This document shows positions 44,677 through 55,181 of a stretch of DNA of 64,000 bases, piece by piece; within the stretch, counting starts at the first letter, position 1, and each line of letters starts with the position of its first letter. The translations under genes were made by a program, and so were the position numbers. The stretch is taken from contig NZ_JAMFTN010000017.1 in assembly GCF_023922585.1 (NCBI RefSeq), positions 130,659-194,658 of the forward strand. The letters are read 5' to 3'. The DNA is from Aliidiomarina quisquiliarum. GTDB taxonomy: Bacteria > Pseudomonadota > Gammaproteobacteria > Enterobacterales > Alteromonadaceae. The notes under the pieces were generated by a model. The model had not been told where the DNA came from and made no database searches. It saw nothing but the letters and a program-made list of their open reading frames with translations.

Positions 44677-45132
44677 TTACTTTCGACGAGCAAGGATGCG
44701 GTCGAGAGTATCTGCAAATGCTTTGCGGTCGCGCTGCCCCAAAGGAGCGGGGCCAGCATGGTGAACGCCAGAACTTCGCATGGTGTCCATAAAGTCTCGC
44801 ATGTTTAATCGCTCGCGAATATTTTCTGGGGTGAATAACTCTCCTCGGGGGCTTAGTACTAAAGCCCCTTTTTCAATTGCCTCCGCAGCCAGCGGAATGT
44901 CTGCTGAAATAATTAAATCACCCACTTTGCAACGCCGCACTATTTCGTCGTCGGCCACATCGAAGCCGTCGGCTACCCGAACGCTTTGTATATAAATTGA
45001 AGGGGGGTGGTTTACAAGCCGATTAGCAATAAGAATAAGTTTAATTTGCTGGCGCTGGGCAACGCGAAATAAAATATCGCGAATAACGGCAGGGCAAGCA
45101 TCGGCGTCGACATAAATATTCATTGTTGTCAT
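44677..45132 (-). CDS. yaiI: YaiI/YqxD family protein (DUF188)
   Basis: A 151-residue protein of the UPF0178 family: [88 protein letters not shown]. The family resembles PIN-like nucleases, with several conserved aspartates, but has no established role. The start is ATG 45132 or 45123 (MNIYVDAD); neither has a strong ribosome site. It converges on the chemoreceptor with six bases between. Confidence 0.9.
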   Translation of the reverse strand: MTTMNIYVDADACPAVIRDILFRVAQRQQIKLILIANRLVNHPPSIYIQSVRVADGFDVADDEIVRRCKVGDLIISADIPLAAEAIEKGALVLSPRGELFTPENIRERLNMRDFMDTMRSSGVHHAGPAPLGQRDRKAFADTLDRILARRK

Positions 45133-45172
45133 TTAATGGCCGTTATCCAGCAGAGTGAGGCGCAAAGATTGC

Positions 45173-45664
45173 TTAAAACGCTAAGCGTACGCCGAAGCCG
45201 AACTCGTTTTTAATATCGTTCGTGTTTACGCGGTAACCTGCTTCAACAGAAAACTTGTTATTGAAATCATAACGAACGGAAGTATGTACAGAGAAGAAAC
45301 CGTTGACAGCAGAGTCGTAGCTAGCTTTAACGTTGAATGGAATACCCATAATACTTGAATGGTAACCAACGCCAGCAATTGCTCCTGTAGCGCTACTAAA
45401 TCCGCTGTCGTAGTGGCTTGCGCCCGCTATGGCAAAAAAATTATCGTGGAGTGCATACTCTGCTGTGGCACGTACAACAAAATCGAGGGCGTCGAGGTAC
45501 TGACCATGAATAGATAACTTGTCGTTCAATGTCGTGCCGGCAGTTAAAGATAAGTCGCTATTATAAAAATCATATAAAGACAGACCTAAATAAGAGCCAG
45601 CGGTTGCTGAGCCGGATACTGCAAGTGCTGAAGTTACAGCGGCAGCAAGAACTAGTTTTCTCAT
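45173..45664 (-). CDS. Small outer-membrane beta-barrel protein
   Basis: A 163-residue exported protein with a signal peptide (MRKLVLAAAVTSALAVSGSATA) and a mature chain of alternating strands with a C-terminal phenylalanine (NEFGFGVRLAF), as outer-membrane barrels have. The size fits an eight-stranded barrel. I do not recognise the family. The ribosome site is weak but visible upstream of ATG 45664. It lies between yaiI and the divergent TPR-GGDEF gene, 190 bases away. Confidence 0.72.
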   Translation of the reverse strand: MRKLVLAAAVTSALAVSGSATAGSYLGLSLYDFYNSDLSLTAGTTLNDKLSIHGQYLDALDFVVRATAEYALHDNFFAIAGASHYDSGFSSATGAIAGVGYHSSIMGIPFNVKASYDSAVNGFFSVHTSVRYDFNNKFSVEAGYRVNTNDIKNEFGFGVRLAF

Positions 45665-45854
45665 AATAAGAACCTTTGTTGGTTTATGTACTTAGCCAGC
45701 TAAACCACTGGCAGCACATTAAAAGTATTGGTGTTATCGCCATTATATTAAGCGAAGCATTGTTGCTACACTGTAACCATAATGCAACGTTAGTCTGTCG
45801 CTTTTACACAAAATTTGATACAAGTTACTAAAATAAGAACATAAGGTACAGTTG

Positions 45855-47915
45855 ATGTGCACTTTTAAGCTTTGGCAAAAGTTAATTCCCATTCTATTGT
45901 TCATTATTTCCACGAATGCTTATGCAGTTTCAGCCAGCGATGTAAGCCTTCATGAAAATGCCGACATTGAAGCACAATTAGATCAATATTTGCTGCGCTT
46001 TTCTCGCGGTGAGTCAAAGCTTTCAGAACTAGAACAGATTGTCTCACAAGTTACTCCTAATACTCCCATACTTACCCAAACACGGGCTCGTGGTTATTAT
46101 ATTTTAACGTCTATTAATCCGGAAAACCTTGATGAAAGCTGGCGCTTAGCAATGGAAATATTAAAAGTAGCAGAAGCCAGCGGCGTGATTGACGCTATAG
46201 TAGATGCTCGAACGGTGTTGGTAAGCTTGCATTACTATGGAGGAAACACTGAAGATGCGCTGGTTGAGCTGGAGCAAATGCAGCGCTATTTAGACCATGT
46301 GGCTTCGCCACGAGTGCGTTACTTTGCTCACAATTTAGCAGGCCGGCTATTGCGTTCGGTAGGAGATTTTGAAAAAGCCTTGGCTCATTTTTTATTAGCC
46401 GCAAATGCTGTGCGAGAAACGGATGATGTACTTACCCTGCGTAGAAGGTTGTTTATTACGGAAGGTATAGCTCGAGTGCAAGCAAGTTTGCGGCATTATG
46501 ATGTAGCCCTTAACTATGCTAACCAGCTTATTGATACGGCCGAAGCAGAAGGTTTAGAAAATGAACTGGCACGCTTGTATTTGTTTAGAGGCTACCTTGA
46601 AAGCATGCTAGATCAACGTGAAAACTCAATTCATAGCCATGAATTAGCCATTACATGGGGCCGCCAGTTTGGGGCCGATGAAGTTGTTTTACTAAGCATG
46701 AACAATATTGGCTCGTCGCTGATGGAAGTTGAGCGCTACGAAGAAGCGCAGAGTATTTTACAAGAAGCGCTGCTGGAAGCACAGCGGCAAAACGATGAAC
46801 GCACCATTCACTTGCTTAACTTCAATTTAAGCTATATCGACGTTATGTTAGGTAATGTGGGTCAAGGCATTGCAGGGATAGAGGATGCAGCTAAGTTAAT
46901 ACGAGCTGACGTGGCCGATGCAGAATATGTAGACGTATTAAAGTACCTTGCCGACGCCTATACCAAAGCGGGCATGTTGGAGCGCACTATTGAGGTGCTA
47001 AAAGAGCAGCGTGCCATGCAACAAGCATTGGCAGTAAAAGAGCGAGATAAAGCCCTAGCCGAACTTCAAACGCGTTATCGAGCAAATGAACAAGCAGCAG
47101 AAATAGAACTACTAGAGCAGCGTAACCAAGTGCAAGAAGGCGACTTGGTAAATGCTCGGTTACAACAGCGCATTTTTATTCTTCTTAGTATAGTTATTGT
47201 GCTGGCATCTATTTTATTGTTCTTAGCTTGGCGTACAGCACGGCAGGCAAACTTGCGTTTAAAGTCAGTGAATTTAGAGCTTGAGTATCAGTCGACGCAT
47301 GATCCGTTAACGGGGCTATTAAACCGCCGCTCATTTCAAGCCGCAATGAATAACCATCAGCGCCAATCAGACGCTCGTATTGAAGGTCGCCACCCCGATG
47401 CACTGTTATTGTTGGATATTGATTACTTTAAGAAAATAAACGACCGCAGCGGCCATGCAGCAGGCGACAAAGTACTTGTTGAAATAGCCAGAAGACTTAA
47501 TAAAGTGACTCGCAATACCGACATGGTGGTGCGCTGGGGCGGTGAAGAATTCCTGATTTATTTACGAGAAATGGATCCTGGCCATTTAGCAGAATTTACC
47601 GAGCGGGCGTTACATATACTTGGTAGCACGCCAGTGAAGTGCGGCCATCGCGACTTAGTTGTAACGGCCACCGCAGGGTTTATTACTTTGCCTTTCAGTG
47701 GTTTAAACGAAGAAGAGCTGGGGTGGGAGCGTTGTTTACAAATTGCAGATATGGCGCTTTACATTGGTAAAGTACAAGGGCGTAACCAAGGCTTGGGCGT
47801 TATGGAGTTAATGGTAGACTTCGAGCAAGCTCAGGAAGCGCTTGAGAACGATTTAACCGGAGCGATTGAAAAAGGCTGGGTCCGGGTTGTTCACATAGCC
47901 GGACCCAACGTTTAG
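45855..47915 (+). CDS. Periplasmic TPR sensor with a cytoplasmic GGDEF domain
   Basis: A 686-residue diguanylate cyclase. A signal peptide (to about residue 26) leads a periplasmic region with tandem tetratricopeptide-like helices (VDARTVLVSLHYYGGNTEDALV, EKALAHFLLAANAV, EENSIHSHELAITWG-type and EEAQSILQEALLEAQRQ). A coiled coil then runs to the membrane segment FILLSIVIVLASILLFLAW (about 442-460). The GGDEF domain follows: STHDPLTGLLNRRSFQ, LLLDIDYFKKINDRSGH, VRWGGEEFLIYL. The RxxD inhibitory site (RNTD) is present. ATG 45855 has AAGG eight bases upstream; a TTG at 45852 is the alternative. The periplasmic repeats probably bind a peptide or protein ligand. Confidence 0.9.
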   Translation: MCTFKLWQKLIPILLFIISTNAYAVSASDVSLHENADIEAQLDQYLLRFSRGESKLSELEQIVSQVTPNTPILTQTRARGYYILTSINPENLDESWRLAMEILKVAEASGVIDAIVDARTVLVSLHYYGGNTEDALVELEQMQRYLDHVASPRVRYFAHNLAGRLLRSVGDFEKALAHFLLAANAVRETDDVLTLRRRLFITEGIARVQASLRHYDVALNYANQLIDTAEAEGLENELARLYLFRGYLESMLDQRENSIHSHELAITWGRQFGADEVVLLSMNNIGSSLMEVERYEEAQSILQEALLEAQRQNDERTIHLLNFNLSYIDVMLGNVGQGIAGIEDAAKLIRADVADAEYVDVLKYLADAYTKAGMLERTIEVLKEQRAMQQALAVKERDKALAELQTRYRANEQAAEIELLEQRNQVQEGDLVNARLQQRIFILLSIVIVLASILLFLAWRTARQANLRLKSVNLELEYQSTHDPLTGLLNRRSFQAAMNNHQRQSDARIEGRHPDALLLLDIDYFKKINDRSGHAAGDKVLVEIARRLNKVTRNTDMVVRWGGEEFLIYLREMDPGHLAEFTERALHILGSTPVKCGHRDLVVTATAGFITLPFSGLNEEELGWERCLQIADMALYIGKVQGRNQGLGVMELMVDFEQAQEALENDLTGAIEKGWVRVVHIAGPNV
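47877..47907. other. Hairpin at the end of the TPR-GGDEF gene
   Basis: TGGGTCCGG (47877-47885) is the perfect complement of CCGGACCCA (47899-47907). It lies in the last codons of the gene, in the short space before the converging peptidase. T-rich sequence follows on the plus strand, but no clean T tract. Confidence 0.45.
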
Positions 47916-47939
47916 TTTGCGTTGCTTTTGTTTACGCCA

Positions 47940-50261
47940 TTACTCGGCGTTTACAGGAAGTGTTTCATAAAAGAACTGGGCTTTTAAAGTGCGAAAGTGC
48001 AGCGTGGTTCCTTCGCCTTCGGTAATACCATGGCTTCTATTCGGGTAGGCCATAAAGCGGAACTGCTTTTGGTGGCGTATAAGTTCGTCTTGTAGCCGTT
48101 CTGTACCTTGATAATGCACGTTGTCGTCGCCTGTGCCGTGTATAAGTAATAGCTCGCCCACTAAGTTTTTAGCGTGGCTGATGGCCGAGGTTTCTGCATA
48201 ACCTGCGGCGGCTTCAGGTAATAAACCTGAATAACGCTCTTGGTAAATAGTGTCATATAGCCGCAGATCAGGTACTGGTGCCGAGGCTATGCCCACATGG
48301 AAAAGTTCAGGGTAACGAAATAAGGCGTTCAAGGTTTGTGAGCCACCGCCACTATGGCCCCAAATACCTACCCGATTTCCGTCTAACCACTGCCAACGTG
48401 CCAACATACCTTTTAATGCATCGGCTTGATCGCGCACCGTAACAATACCCAGCTTTTTATAAATAGAGTGGCGCCAAGCTTGGCCTCGCGGCGAGCGAGT
48501 TCCGCGATTATCAACAGAAGCTACCACATAGCCTAATTGTGTCATGTATTCATGCCATAACCATAAATGCCCTAGCCAGCTGTCGGACACGGTTTGCCCC
48601 CAAGGTTCGCCGTATACGAACATGATCAACGGGTATTTTTTATTTGGGTCGAAATTGGCTGGCTTCATGATGTAACCGTCGAGCATTAATCCGTCTTGAG
48701 CACTTACTTGGAAAAACTCGGTGGTGTTCGTTACTCTTTCTGCCAAGCGCTCAGCTAACCGAGTATTAAGCTCAATGTCTTGAATAACCTTGTGATCAGG
48801 CAGGCGCACCATGCGGGTTTGATTAGGTACGCCTACACGCGAAAAAGTATGAATTGCAAAGCGACCGTCTTTGGCTATTTTATAACTGTTGGTGCCTTCC
48901 CAGTTGCTAGGTGTTAAGCGTTCTGGAGCAGATTGGCCATTTAAGTTAACGCGGTATAAATAGCGCTGTAAGGGCGTGTCGGGCGAGGCAATGTAATAAG
49001 CATAGCCTTGGCCTTGTTCGTTAGCGACAATTTCAAGCAATTGCACCACATCGTGGTTGCCAGTAGTTAGTGCGGTTAACTTGCCGTTTTCAATATCGGC
49101 GTCGTAACGGTATAGGTGGCGATAGCCACTACGTTCACTTTGCCAGGTAAAGCTTTTGCCGTTGCGGAAAAAGCGCACGTCGTCGACTTGTTCAACCCAA
49201 GCGTTACTTTGCTCAGTAATTACTTGCTTAGTGTTACCTGTTGTTCGGTCGGCAATGAGCACATTTAATTTATTCTGTGCACGATTCATGTGCTGAATCA
49301 TTAAGCTGTCGTTATTTCCAGCCCACTCCATGCGAACCACGTAATGTTGGCGTGGATCGCCGCTCAGCTTCATCCATTGTGTGTCACCGCCAGTGGCAGG
49401 TATAACGCCCACGCGCAAAGCCGAGTTGGTTTGGCCCACTTTCGGGTAGGGAAAAGTAGTTAGCGTGGGGTAAAGCTCCGACACGTTGTCGATCATGGTG
49501 AACACAGGAACGTCGGTGGTGTCGACCTGCCAATACGCAATGTGCTGTCCATTTGGCGACCAGCGGAAACCGTCTTGTAGGCCAAATTCTTCTTCGTTCA
49601 CCCAATCGAAAGTACCATTTATAGTATGTTCGCCACCGTCGAAGGTTAATTGTGTAATGGCCTTGGTAGCTAGGTGTTGAACGTACAAATTATTGCCTTG
49701 CACATAGGCAACATGCTGGCCTTGGGGATCAAACTTGGCAAACTGCAGGCTTGACACCGGCGCATTGCCACCTAGCTTAACGAGGTTGTTGGTACTACGG
49801 TCGAGCACCCAATAGTCGCCTAGGGTGTGGGTACGCCAAGAGCGTACGGTATTGGTGAAAATAAGCACTTTGCTGCCATCGTTTGACCACTGGTAGTCTG
49901 CAACTGTAAGCGCCTTGTTGCTGCCCTTAGGCGTAAGTTGACGCACTGATACCAGCACGTCGCGCTGGCCTGTTTCAGGGTGGTAACGCACAATGGCCTG
50001 GCCTGCTTCTTGAGTACTACTAGGTTCAACGGACTTGGGCTTTTCTAATGTGGTGTAACCAGAGCCATCGTCGAGCCAGCGTGTAGCAGGTACAGCGGCA
50101 GGTTTGAAATACGAGTCTTGATAAAGCTCAGCCAAGGAAAATGTAGTGTCGTTAGGCAAAGTGGTTGAATTGCGCTGTTGGTGTTTGTGGTTCGTAGTTT
50201 GACAGCCAAGCAGTGTCATTGAAACTGCCACAGCTAACAATAAAGAGTAGCGAAAAGTCAT
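47940..50261 (-). CDS. Dipeptidyl peptidase IV-like lipoprotein (peptidase family S9B)
   Basis: About 773 residues. A lipoprotein signal (TFRYSLLLAVAVSMTLLGC, lipobox LLGC) anchors the protein. An eight-bladed propeller-type N-terminal domain follows (WLDDGSGYTT, DYQWSNDGSKVLIF, GGEHTINGTFDWVNEEEFG), with the EE pair at VNEEEFGLQDGFRW fitting the S9B substrate-clamp. The hydrolase domain has the nucleophile serine in VGIWGHSGGGSQ, the aspartate in GTGDDNVHYQ and the histidine in NRSHGI. Such enzymes release Xaa-Pro dipeptides from peptides, part of extracellular protein use. The most likely start is ATG 50261; longer frames start at 50273 and 50291. Confidence 0.91.
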   Translation of the reverse strand: MTFRYSLLLAVAVSMTLLGCQTTNHKHQQRNSTTLPNDTTFSLAELYQDSYFKPAAVPATRWLDDGSGYTTLEKPKSVEPSSTQEAGQAIVRYHPETGQRDVLVSVRQLTPKGSNKALTVADYQWSNDGSKVLIFTNTVRSWRTHTLGDYWVLDRSTNNLVKLGGNAPVSSLQFAKFDPQGQHVAYVQGNNLYVQHLATKAITQLTFDGGEHTINGTFDWVNEEEFGLQDGFRWSPNGQHIAYWQVDTTDVPVFTMIDNVSELYPTLTTFPYPKVGQTNSALRVGVIPATGGDTQWMKLSGDPRQHYVVRMEWAGNNDSLMIQHMNRAQNKLNVLIADRTTGNTKQVITEQSNAWVEQVDDVRFFRNGKSFTWQSERSGYRHLYRYDADIENGKLTALTTGNHDVVQLLEIVANEQGQGYAYYIASPDTPLQRYLYRVNLNGQSAPERLTPSNWEGTNSYKIAKDGRFAIHTFSRVGVPNQTRMVRLPDHKVIQDIELNTRLAERLAERVTNTTEFFQVSAQDGLMLDGYIMKPANFDPNKKYPLIMFVYGEPWGQTVSDSWLGHLWLWHEYMTQLGYVVASVDNRGTRSPRGQAWRHSIYKKLGIVTVRDQADALKGMLARWQWLDGNRVGIWGHSGGGSQTLNALFRYPELFHVGIASAPVPDLRLYDTIYQERYSGLLPEAAAGYAETSAISHAKNLVGELLLIHGTGDDNVHYQGTERLQDELIRHQKQFRFMAYPNRSHGITEGEGTTLHFRTLKAQFFYETLPVNAE

Positions 50262-50396
50262 GTGGTTTCTCATTGTTATTGATGTGTACATATTCTATCA
50301 GCCTTTTACTTTTCCGACAGGCTTTCAAGCGCACACTTGAAAAACAAGGCATGTAGCCTCATTTATGATTAATCACTTACTAAAAACGGGCAGTAT

Positions 50397-52460
50397 ATGA
50401 ACCTCAAGCACAATCCATTACTGGTAGACACGGACCTACCTGCGTTTTCCCGCATTAAACCAGAGCATGTGCGCCCTGCTATTGAATATATTCTGCAGCA
50501 ATGCCGTGACACAGTTGAAGCCACGGCGCAAATAACAGAGCACAGCTGGGACACATTAATTACACCCTTAGAGCAAGCCGACGATAAACTTAGCAAAGCG
50601 TGGTCGCCGGTGTCGCACATGAATGCGGTAATTAGCACAGAGGAATTGCGCGAAGCCCACGATAGCTGCTTACCTTTATTGTCAGACTACGGTACTTTTG
50701 TGGGCCAGCATGAAGGCCTATATCGGGCGTATAAAAACTATGCCGACAGTGCCGAGTTTCAAACACTGACGGCAGCCCAGCAACGTGTTATCACGGAAGC
50801 CATTAAAGACTTTCGTTTGTCGGGTGTGGCTTTAGACAAAGAAAAAAAGCAGCGCTATGGCACAATTCAGTCGCGGTTGTCTGACTTAAGCTCCTTGTTT
50901 AGTAATAATTTACTTGATGCAACCCATGCTTGGTTTTGCCATATAACCGACCAGCAACGCTTAGCTGGCTTGCCTGAAAGCGCTCAAGTAGCTGCAGCTG
51001 CTGAAGCTCAAGAGCGCAAGCTAGAAGGTTGGGTGTTTACCCTAGACATTCCGAGCTACTTACCCGTAATGATGTATGCCGATGACCGAGCGCTGCGCGA
51101 AGAAATGTATCGGGCTTTTGTTACCCGGGCTTCCGAGCTTGGGCCGAATGCGGGCGAATATGACAATACGGCAGCCATTGAAGAAACCATGGCACTTCGC
51201 CAGGAATTGGCGGAGCTATTAGGGTTTGCCAACTACGCCGAGCTGTCACTTGAATCTAAAATGGCCGAGTCGCCCGCACAAGTGGTGGGCTTTTTAGAAG
51301 ACTTAGCAAAGCGTTCATTGCCGCAGGCACAACAAGAATTAGCCGAGGTGAAAGCTTTTGCTGCCGCTTTAGGCGAGCAGGGAATAAGTAAGGATGACAT
51401 AGCCGCATGGGACTTGGCTTACTATTCAGAGCAGCTAAAGCAGCAATCCTATGAAGTGTCAGACGAGTTGTTACGGCCTTATTTTCCTGAACACCATGTA
51501 GTGTCGGGGTTGTTCACCGTAACAGGAAAGCTATTTGGCGTCAGCTTTGCCGAGCGTAGCGACGTTGATACCTGGCATGAGCAGGTACGTTACTTCGACG
51601 TGCTGGATGCGGATAAACAAGTTGTCGCAGGTTTCTATTTAGACTTATTCGCCCGGGCAAAAAAGCGTGGGGGTGCCTGGATGGCTGATCACGCGGTGCG
51701 CCGCCGTACTCCGTTAGGCATACAAAAACCAATTGCCTACTTAACTTGTAACTTTAATCGCCCTCAAGGTGACACCCCAGCGTTATTTACCCACGACGAG
51801 GTGGTTACGTTGTTCCATGAGTTTGGCCATGGCTTACACCACATGCTGACCAAAGTAGACATTGCGGCTATTTCAGGAATAAACGGAGTGCCATGGGACG
51901 CGGTGGAGTTACCTAGCCAGTTTTTAGAGAACTGGTGCTGGGAAAAAGAAGCATTAGCCTTTATTTCTAAACATTACCAAAGTGGCGAAACGCTGCCAGA
52001 AGACTTATTGCAAAAAATGTTGGCGGCGAAAAACTTTCAGTCGGCTATGCAAATGGTGCGGCAGTTGGAGTTCTCTTTATTTGATATGGCCATTCATATG
52101 AACCCAGCGGCAAGTGAACCAGGTGCAGTGCAAGCCATATTAAACAGTGTGCGTGAGCGTTCTGCGGTAGTGAAACCACCAGAATTCAATCGTTTCCAGC
52201 ATAGTTTTGGGCACATTTTTGCCGGTGGTTATGCGGCAGGGTATTACAGCTATAAATGGGCCGAGGTACTTTCTGCCGACGCGTTTGCGCGCTTTGAAGA
52301 AGAAGGCATATTTAATGCGAATACAGGACGTGACTTTCAGCAGGCAATTTTAGAGGCGGGTGGCAGCGACGAGATTATGAATTTGTTTCGTAAATTTCGT
52401 GGTCGCGAGCCCGATATTAGTGCCCTGTTGCGCCATTCGGGTATAGGCATCAGGGCTTAA
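50397..52460 (+). CDS. prlC: Oligopeptidase A (M3 metallopeptidase)
   Basis: A 687-residue thimet-oligopeptidase family enzyme, which degrades signal peptides and short peptides in the cytoplasm. The zinc site is TLFHEFGHGLHHML (HExxH), with the third ligand glutamate in WDAVELPSQFLENW. The opening NPLLVDTDLPAFSRIKPEHV and the C-terminal GFGHIFAGGYAAGYYSYKWAEVLSADAFARF-type segment are classic PrlC. Length and start are regular. It is divergent from the DPP-IV-like lipoprotein, so extracellular and cytoplasmic peptide breakdown lie side by side. Confidence 0.95.
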   Translation: MNLKHNPLLVDTDLPAFSRIKPEHVRPAIEYILQQCRDTVEATAQITEHSWDTLITPLEQADDKLSKAWSPVSHMNAVISTEELREAHDSCLPLLSDYGTFVGQHEGLYRAYKNYADSAEFQTLTAAQQRVITEAIKDFRLSGVALDKEKKQRYGTIQSRLSDLSSLFSNNLLDATHAWFCHITDQQRLAGLPESAQVAAAAEAQERKLEGWVFTLDIPSYLPVMMYADDRALREEMYRAFVTRASELGPNAGEYDNTAAIEETMALRQELAELLGFANYAELSLESKMAESPAQVVGFLEDLAKRSLPQAQQELAEVKAFAAALGEQGISKDDIAAWDLAYYSEQLKQQSYEVSDELLRPYFPEHHVVSGLFTVTGKLFGVSFAERSDVDTWHEQVRYFDVLDADKQVVAGFYLDLFARAKKRGGAWMADHAVRRRTPLGIQKPIAYLTCNFNRPQGDTPALFTHDEVVTLFHEFGHGLHHMLTKVDIAAISGINGVPWDAVELPSQFLENWCWEKEALAFISKHYQSGETLPEDLLQKMLAAKNFQSAMQMVRQLEFSLFDMAIHMNPAASEPGAVQAILNSVRERSAVVKPPEFNRFQHSFGHIFAGGYAAGYYSYKWAEVLSADAFARFEEEGIFNANTGRDFQQAILEAGGSDEIMNLFRKFRGREPDISALLRHSGIGIRA

Positions 52461-52485
52461 TGGATTAAATGTTACAAGTCGGAGC

Positions 52486-52704
52486 TTATACTCCGGCTTT
52501 CATAACCACAGTTACAATGCCCACCATAATTAAAACAAATAGCAAAATAAAACTAATGCCAGCAAGAATAAAAGGTAATGGGCTACTGTGGCTAAAGTCG
52601 CGCTGCCTATTGCGTTGCGACTGAACGCCAAACATACCTGCAGCAATACTGCTAACAACTTGCAACAAATTAGGCTTCTGGTTTTTGGGGTTAGGCTTAG
52701 TCAT
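52486..52704 (-). CDS. DUF2970 small membrane protein
   Basis: A 72-residue protein with a polar N-terminal half containing SIAAGMFGVQSQRNRQRDF and one membrane segment (PFILAGISFILLFVLIMVGIVTVVM), the pattern of DUF2970. Its start overlaps the end of the following exported protein gene by eight bases, so the two are co-translated. The function is unknown. Confidence 0.82.
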   Translation of the reverse strand: MTKPNPKNQKPNLLQVVSSIAAGMFGVQSQRNRQRDFSHSSPLPFILAGISFILLFVLIMVGIVTVVMKAGV

Positions 52705-52999
52705 AGCTAAAGGACAAAAAAGAACTTTTGTCGCTCTTAGTCGTTTTCTTGGCGGTATCTTTTACTTTATCGCCAAACATAAGTTCAACTAAGTCGAGGA
52801 AATGAAACTGAGTAGAGCGGCTACTACCTTGTAACCAAGCCCGCCATGTTACTGGGGTATCAATGTTACTAGCACCGCATAGGGTGTGTTGCACTCCATT
52901 GAATACGTCGGTACAGTTTTTTTGGTTTGGGGCAGCAAGTATAAAGGTGCCAGTGAGAGTAGCTAGCGCAGTAACACTTGCAATAATAAACTTTCGCAT
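52697..52999 (-). CDS. Small exported protein, unknown function
   Basis: A 100-residue protein with a signal peptide (MRKFIIASVTALATLTGTFILA). The mature chain has two cysteines (NCTDVF and TLCGAS), which probably pair in the periplasm, and a basic tail (KVKDTAKKTTKSDK). It lies upstream of, and overlaps, the DUF2970 gene. I do not recognise a family. Confidence 0.68.
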   Translation of the reverse strand: MRKFIIASVTALATLTGTFILAAPNQKNCTDVFNGVQHTLCGASNIDTPVTWRAWLQGSSRSTQFHFLDLVELMFGDKVKDTAKKTTKSDKSSFLSFSYD

Positions 53000-53158
53000 T
53001 AAACACCCGTGAGCATAAATAAAACAAATTTGGTTAAGAAATATACCACTGGTGTAGCAAAGATACTAGCCATTTACGAATGAATAGGTGAAGGAAAGTG
53101 ATGGTATTGGTAGACTGTACACAACTTCAATTGTGACATTAAACCTGAGGCAGTAATC

Positions 53159-53836
53159 ATGTCCGACTTTTTAATTGCACCGTCTATTTTGTCTGCTGAC
53201 TTTGCTCGTTTAGGTGAAGACGTAGAAAGAGTAATTTCAGCCGGTGCCGACGTGGTGCACTTCGATGTAATGGACAACCACTTTGTGCCCAACTTAACTT
53301 TTGGGCCAATGATGTGTAAGGCATTACGCGATTATGGCATAACCGCACCTATTGATGTTCATTTAATGGTGTCGCCGGTTGATTCGTTAATACCTGCCTT
53401 TGCGGAAGCGGGGGCAACCATGATTACGTTCCACCCGGAAGCATCGGTGCATATTGACCGTACTTTACAATTGATTAAAGATTCTGGTTGCCAGGCGGGG
53501 TTGGTATTAAATCCTGCAACACCACTACATTACTTAGATTATGTAATGGATAAAGTAGATATTATTTTACTTATGTCGGTTAATCCTGGTTTTGGTGGCC
53601 AGTCGTTTATTCCCTCCACGTTAGAAAAATTACGTGCTGTGCGTAAACGTATCAATGACAGCGGCCGTGCTATTCGCCTTGAAGTAGACGGTGGAGTGAA
53701 AGTAGATAATATTGGTGCTATAGCAGCTGCGGGCGCAGATATGTTTGTGGCGGGTAGCGCCATTTTCAACGCGCCAGATTACGCCCAAGTCATTACCGCA
53801 ATGCGAGCTGAAATAGCCAAAGCAGTAAGAGAGTAA
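53159..53836 (+). CDS. rpe: Ribulose-phosphate 3-epimerase
   Basis: A 225-residue TIM-barrel enzyme that interconverts ribulose-5-phosphate and xylulose-5-phosphate in the pentose phosphate pathway. [56 protein letters not shown] and [12 protein letters not shown] hold the metal ligands and catalytic aspartates. GAGG lies nearby upstream of the ATG. In E. coli gph lies between rpe and trpS; here trpS follows rpe after 65 bases with no room for gph. Confidence 0.97.
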   Translation: MSDFLIAPSILSADFARLGEDVERVISAGADVVHFDVMDNHFVPNLTFGPMMCKALRDYGITAPIDVHLMVSPVDSLIPAFAEAGATMITFHPEASVHIDRTLQLIKDSGCQAGLVLNPATPLHYLDYVMDKVDIILLMSVNPGFGGQSFIPSTLEKLRAVRKRINDSGRAIRLEVDGGVKVDNIGAIAAAGADMFVAGSAIFNAPDYAQVITAMRAEIAKAVRE

Positions 53837-53901
53837 CAGCTTTACACTAAGAAAGTGGTTCACTTAAATTTTATAACTTTAACAATGGAAGATAAAACAG
53901 C

Positions 53902-54909
53902 ATGAACAAACCTGTCGTATTAAGTGGCTGTCAGCCGTCGGGTCAGTTAACCATTGGTAACTATATGGGGGCCTTACGCCAGTGGGTTGGTATGCAAGAC
54001 GATCATGACTGTTACTTTATGTTGGTAGATTTACATACTATTACGGTACGCCAAGAACCGAAAGTATTGCAGAATGCTACGCTAGACGGTCTTGCTTTAT
54101 ATATGGCCTGTGGGCTTGATGCTGAGCGCAGTACGTTATTTTTGCAGTCGCATGTGCCGGCCCATTCACAGTTAGCGTGGGTACTAAGTTGCTATACCCA
54201 AATGGGCGAACTTAACCGTATGACTCAGTTTAAAGACAAGTCGTTGCGCCATGAGTCGAATATTAATGCGGGCCTGTTCACTTACCCAGTATTAATGGCA
54301 GCAGATATTTTGGTGTATGGTGCGAACCAAGTACCCGTGGGCGATGACCAAAAACAGCACTTAGAATTAAGCCGCGATGTGGCTACCCGTTTCAACAATA
54401 TTTATGGCGATATTTTTGTGGTGCCCGAACCTTATATTCCACAACATGGCGCGCGTATTATGAGCCTGCAAGATCCAACTAAAAAAATGTCAAAGTCGGA
54501 CGAGAACCCGAACAACTATATTGGCTTGCTGGAAGACCCTAAACAGGTAGCAAAGAAAATAAAGCGTGCAGTAACCGACTCAGACGAGCAAGCACGTATT
54601 TACTTTGACCCACAGGAAAAAGCAGGGGTGTCGAACTTACTCACTTTGCTTTCAGGTGCTACGGGCCGTTCAATTGACGACCTAGTGCCTGACTATGAAG
54701 GGAAAATGTATGGTCATTTAAAAGGCGACGTAGCCGATGCCGTAGTTGCCTTTTTAGAGCCGCTGCAGGAAAAATATCATACCTTACGCGAAGATCGAGC
54801 ACAGCTTGATAGTATTTTGCGGCTGGGGGCAGAAAAGGCTAGCGTGCGTGCTGAACAAACGCTGAAACAAGTATATGACGCAGTAGGTTTCGTGCCGCTG
54901 ACTCGGTAG
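53902..54909 (+). CDS. trpS: Tryptophanyl-tRNA synthetase
   Basis: A 335-residue class I synthetase. The HIGH-type motif is [21 protein letters not shown], the KMSKS motif is [16 protein letters not shown], and [21 protein letters not shown] binds the tryptophanyl-adenylate. Length matches the bacterial enzyme (334 in E. coli). It is followed by its own terminator. Confidence 0.98.
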   Translation: MNKPVVLSGCQPSGQLTIGNYMGALRQWVGMQDDHDCYFMLVDLHTITVRQEPKVLQNATLDGLALYMACGLDAERSTLFLQSHVPAHSQLAWVLSCYTQMGELNRMTQFKDKSLRHESNINAGLFTYPVLMAADILVYGANQVPVGDDQKQHLELSRDVATRFNNIYGDIFVVPEPYIPQHGARIMSLQDPTKKMSKSDENPNNYIGLLEDPKQVAKKIKRAVTDSDEQARIYFDPQEKAGVSNLLTLLSGATGRSIDDLVPDYEGKMYGHLKGDVADAVVAFLEPLQEKYHTLREDRAQLDSILRLGAEKASVRAEQTLKQVYDAVGFVPLTR

Positions 54910-54933
54910 CATAAGCGACTAAAATTTTGAATT

Positions 54934-54966
54934 AACACAGGGACCATTTAGGTCCCTGTGTTGTTT
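54934..54966 (+). terminator. Terminator of trpS
   Basis: A perfect 12-bp stem (AACACAGGGACC at 54934-54945 with GGTCCCTGTGTT at 54951-54962) with a five-base loop is followed by TTGTTT-type T-rich sequence. The 215 bases from here to the subtilase start hold no gene that I can see; they should contain its promoter. Confidence 0.9.
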
Positions 54967-55181
54967 GCACTGCTAGTGCAAGAGGCGCTTTAAATTGTAA
55001 CTAAATATCACGGGTGCGATTAAAAACAATCCATTGTAGGTGTTAAGAGTTACTATTTTATTATTATTGTTATAGCTGCCTTTTCATTGCTGATCTGTAG
55101 CGAATTTGTTGGTTGGTAGAACCACTAAGCTTCCGATATGCTACTAAAATAAAACACATCGCCTAATTAGGATCGCACTGC

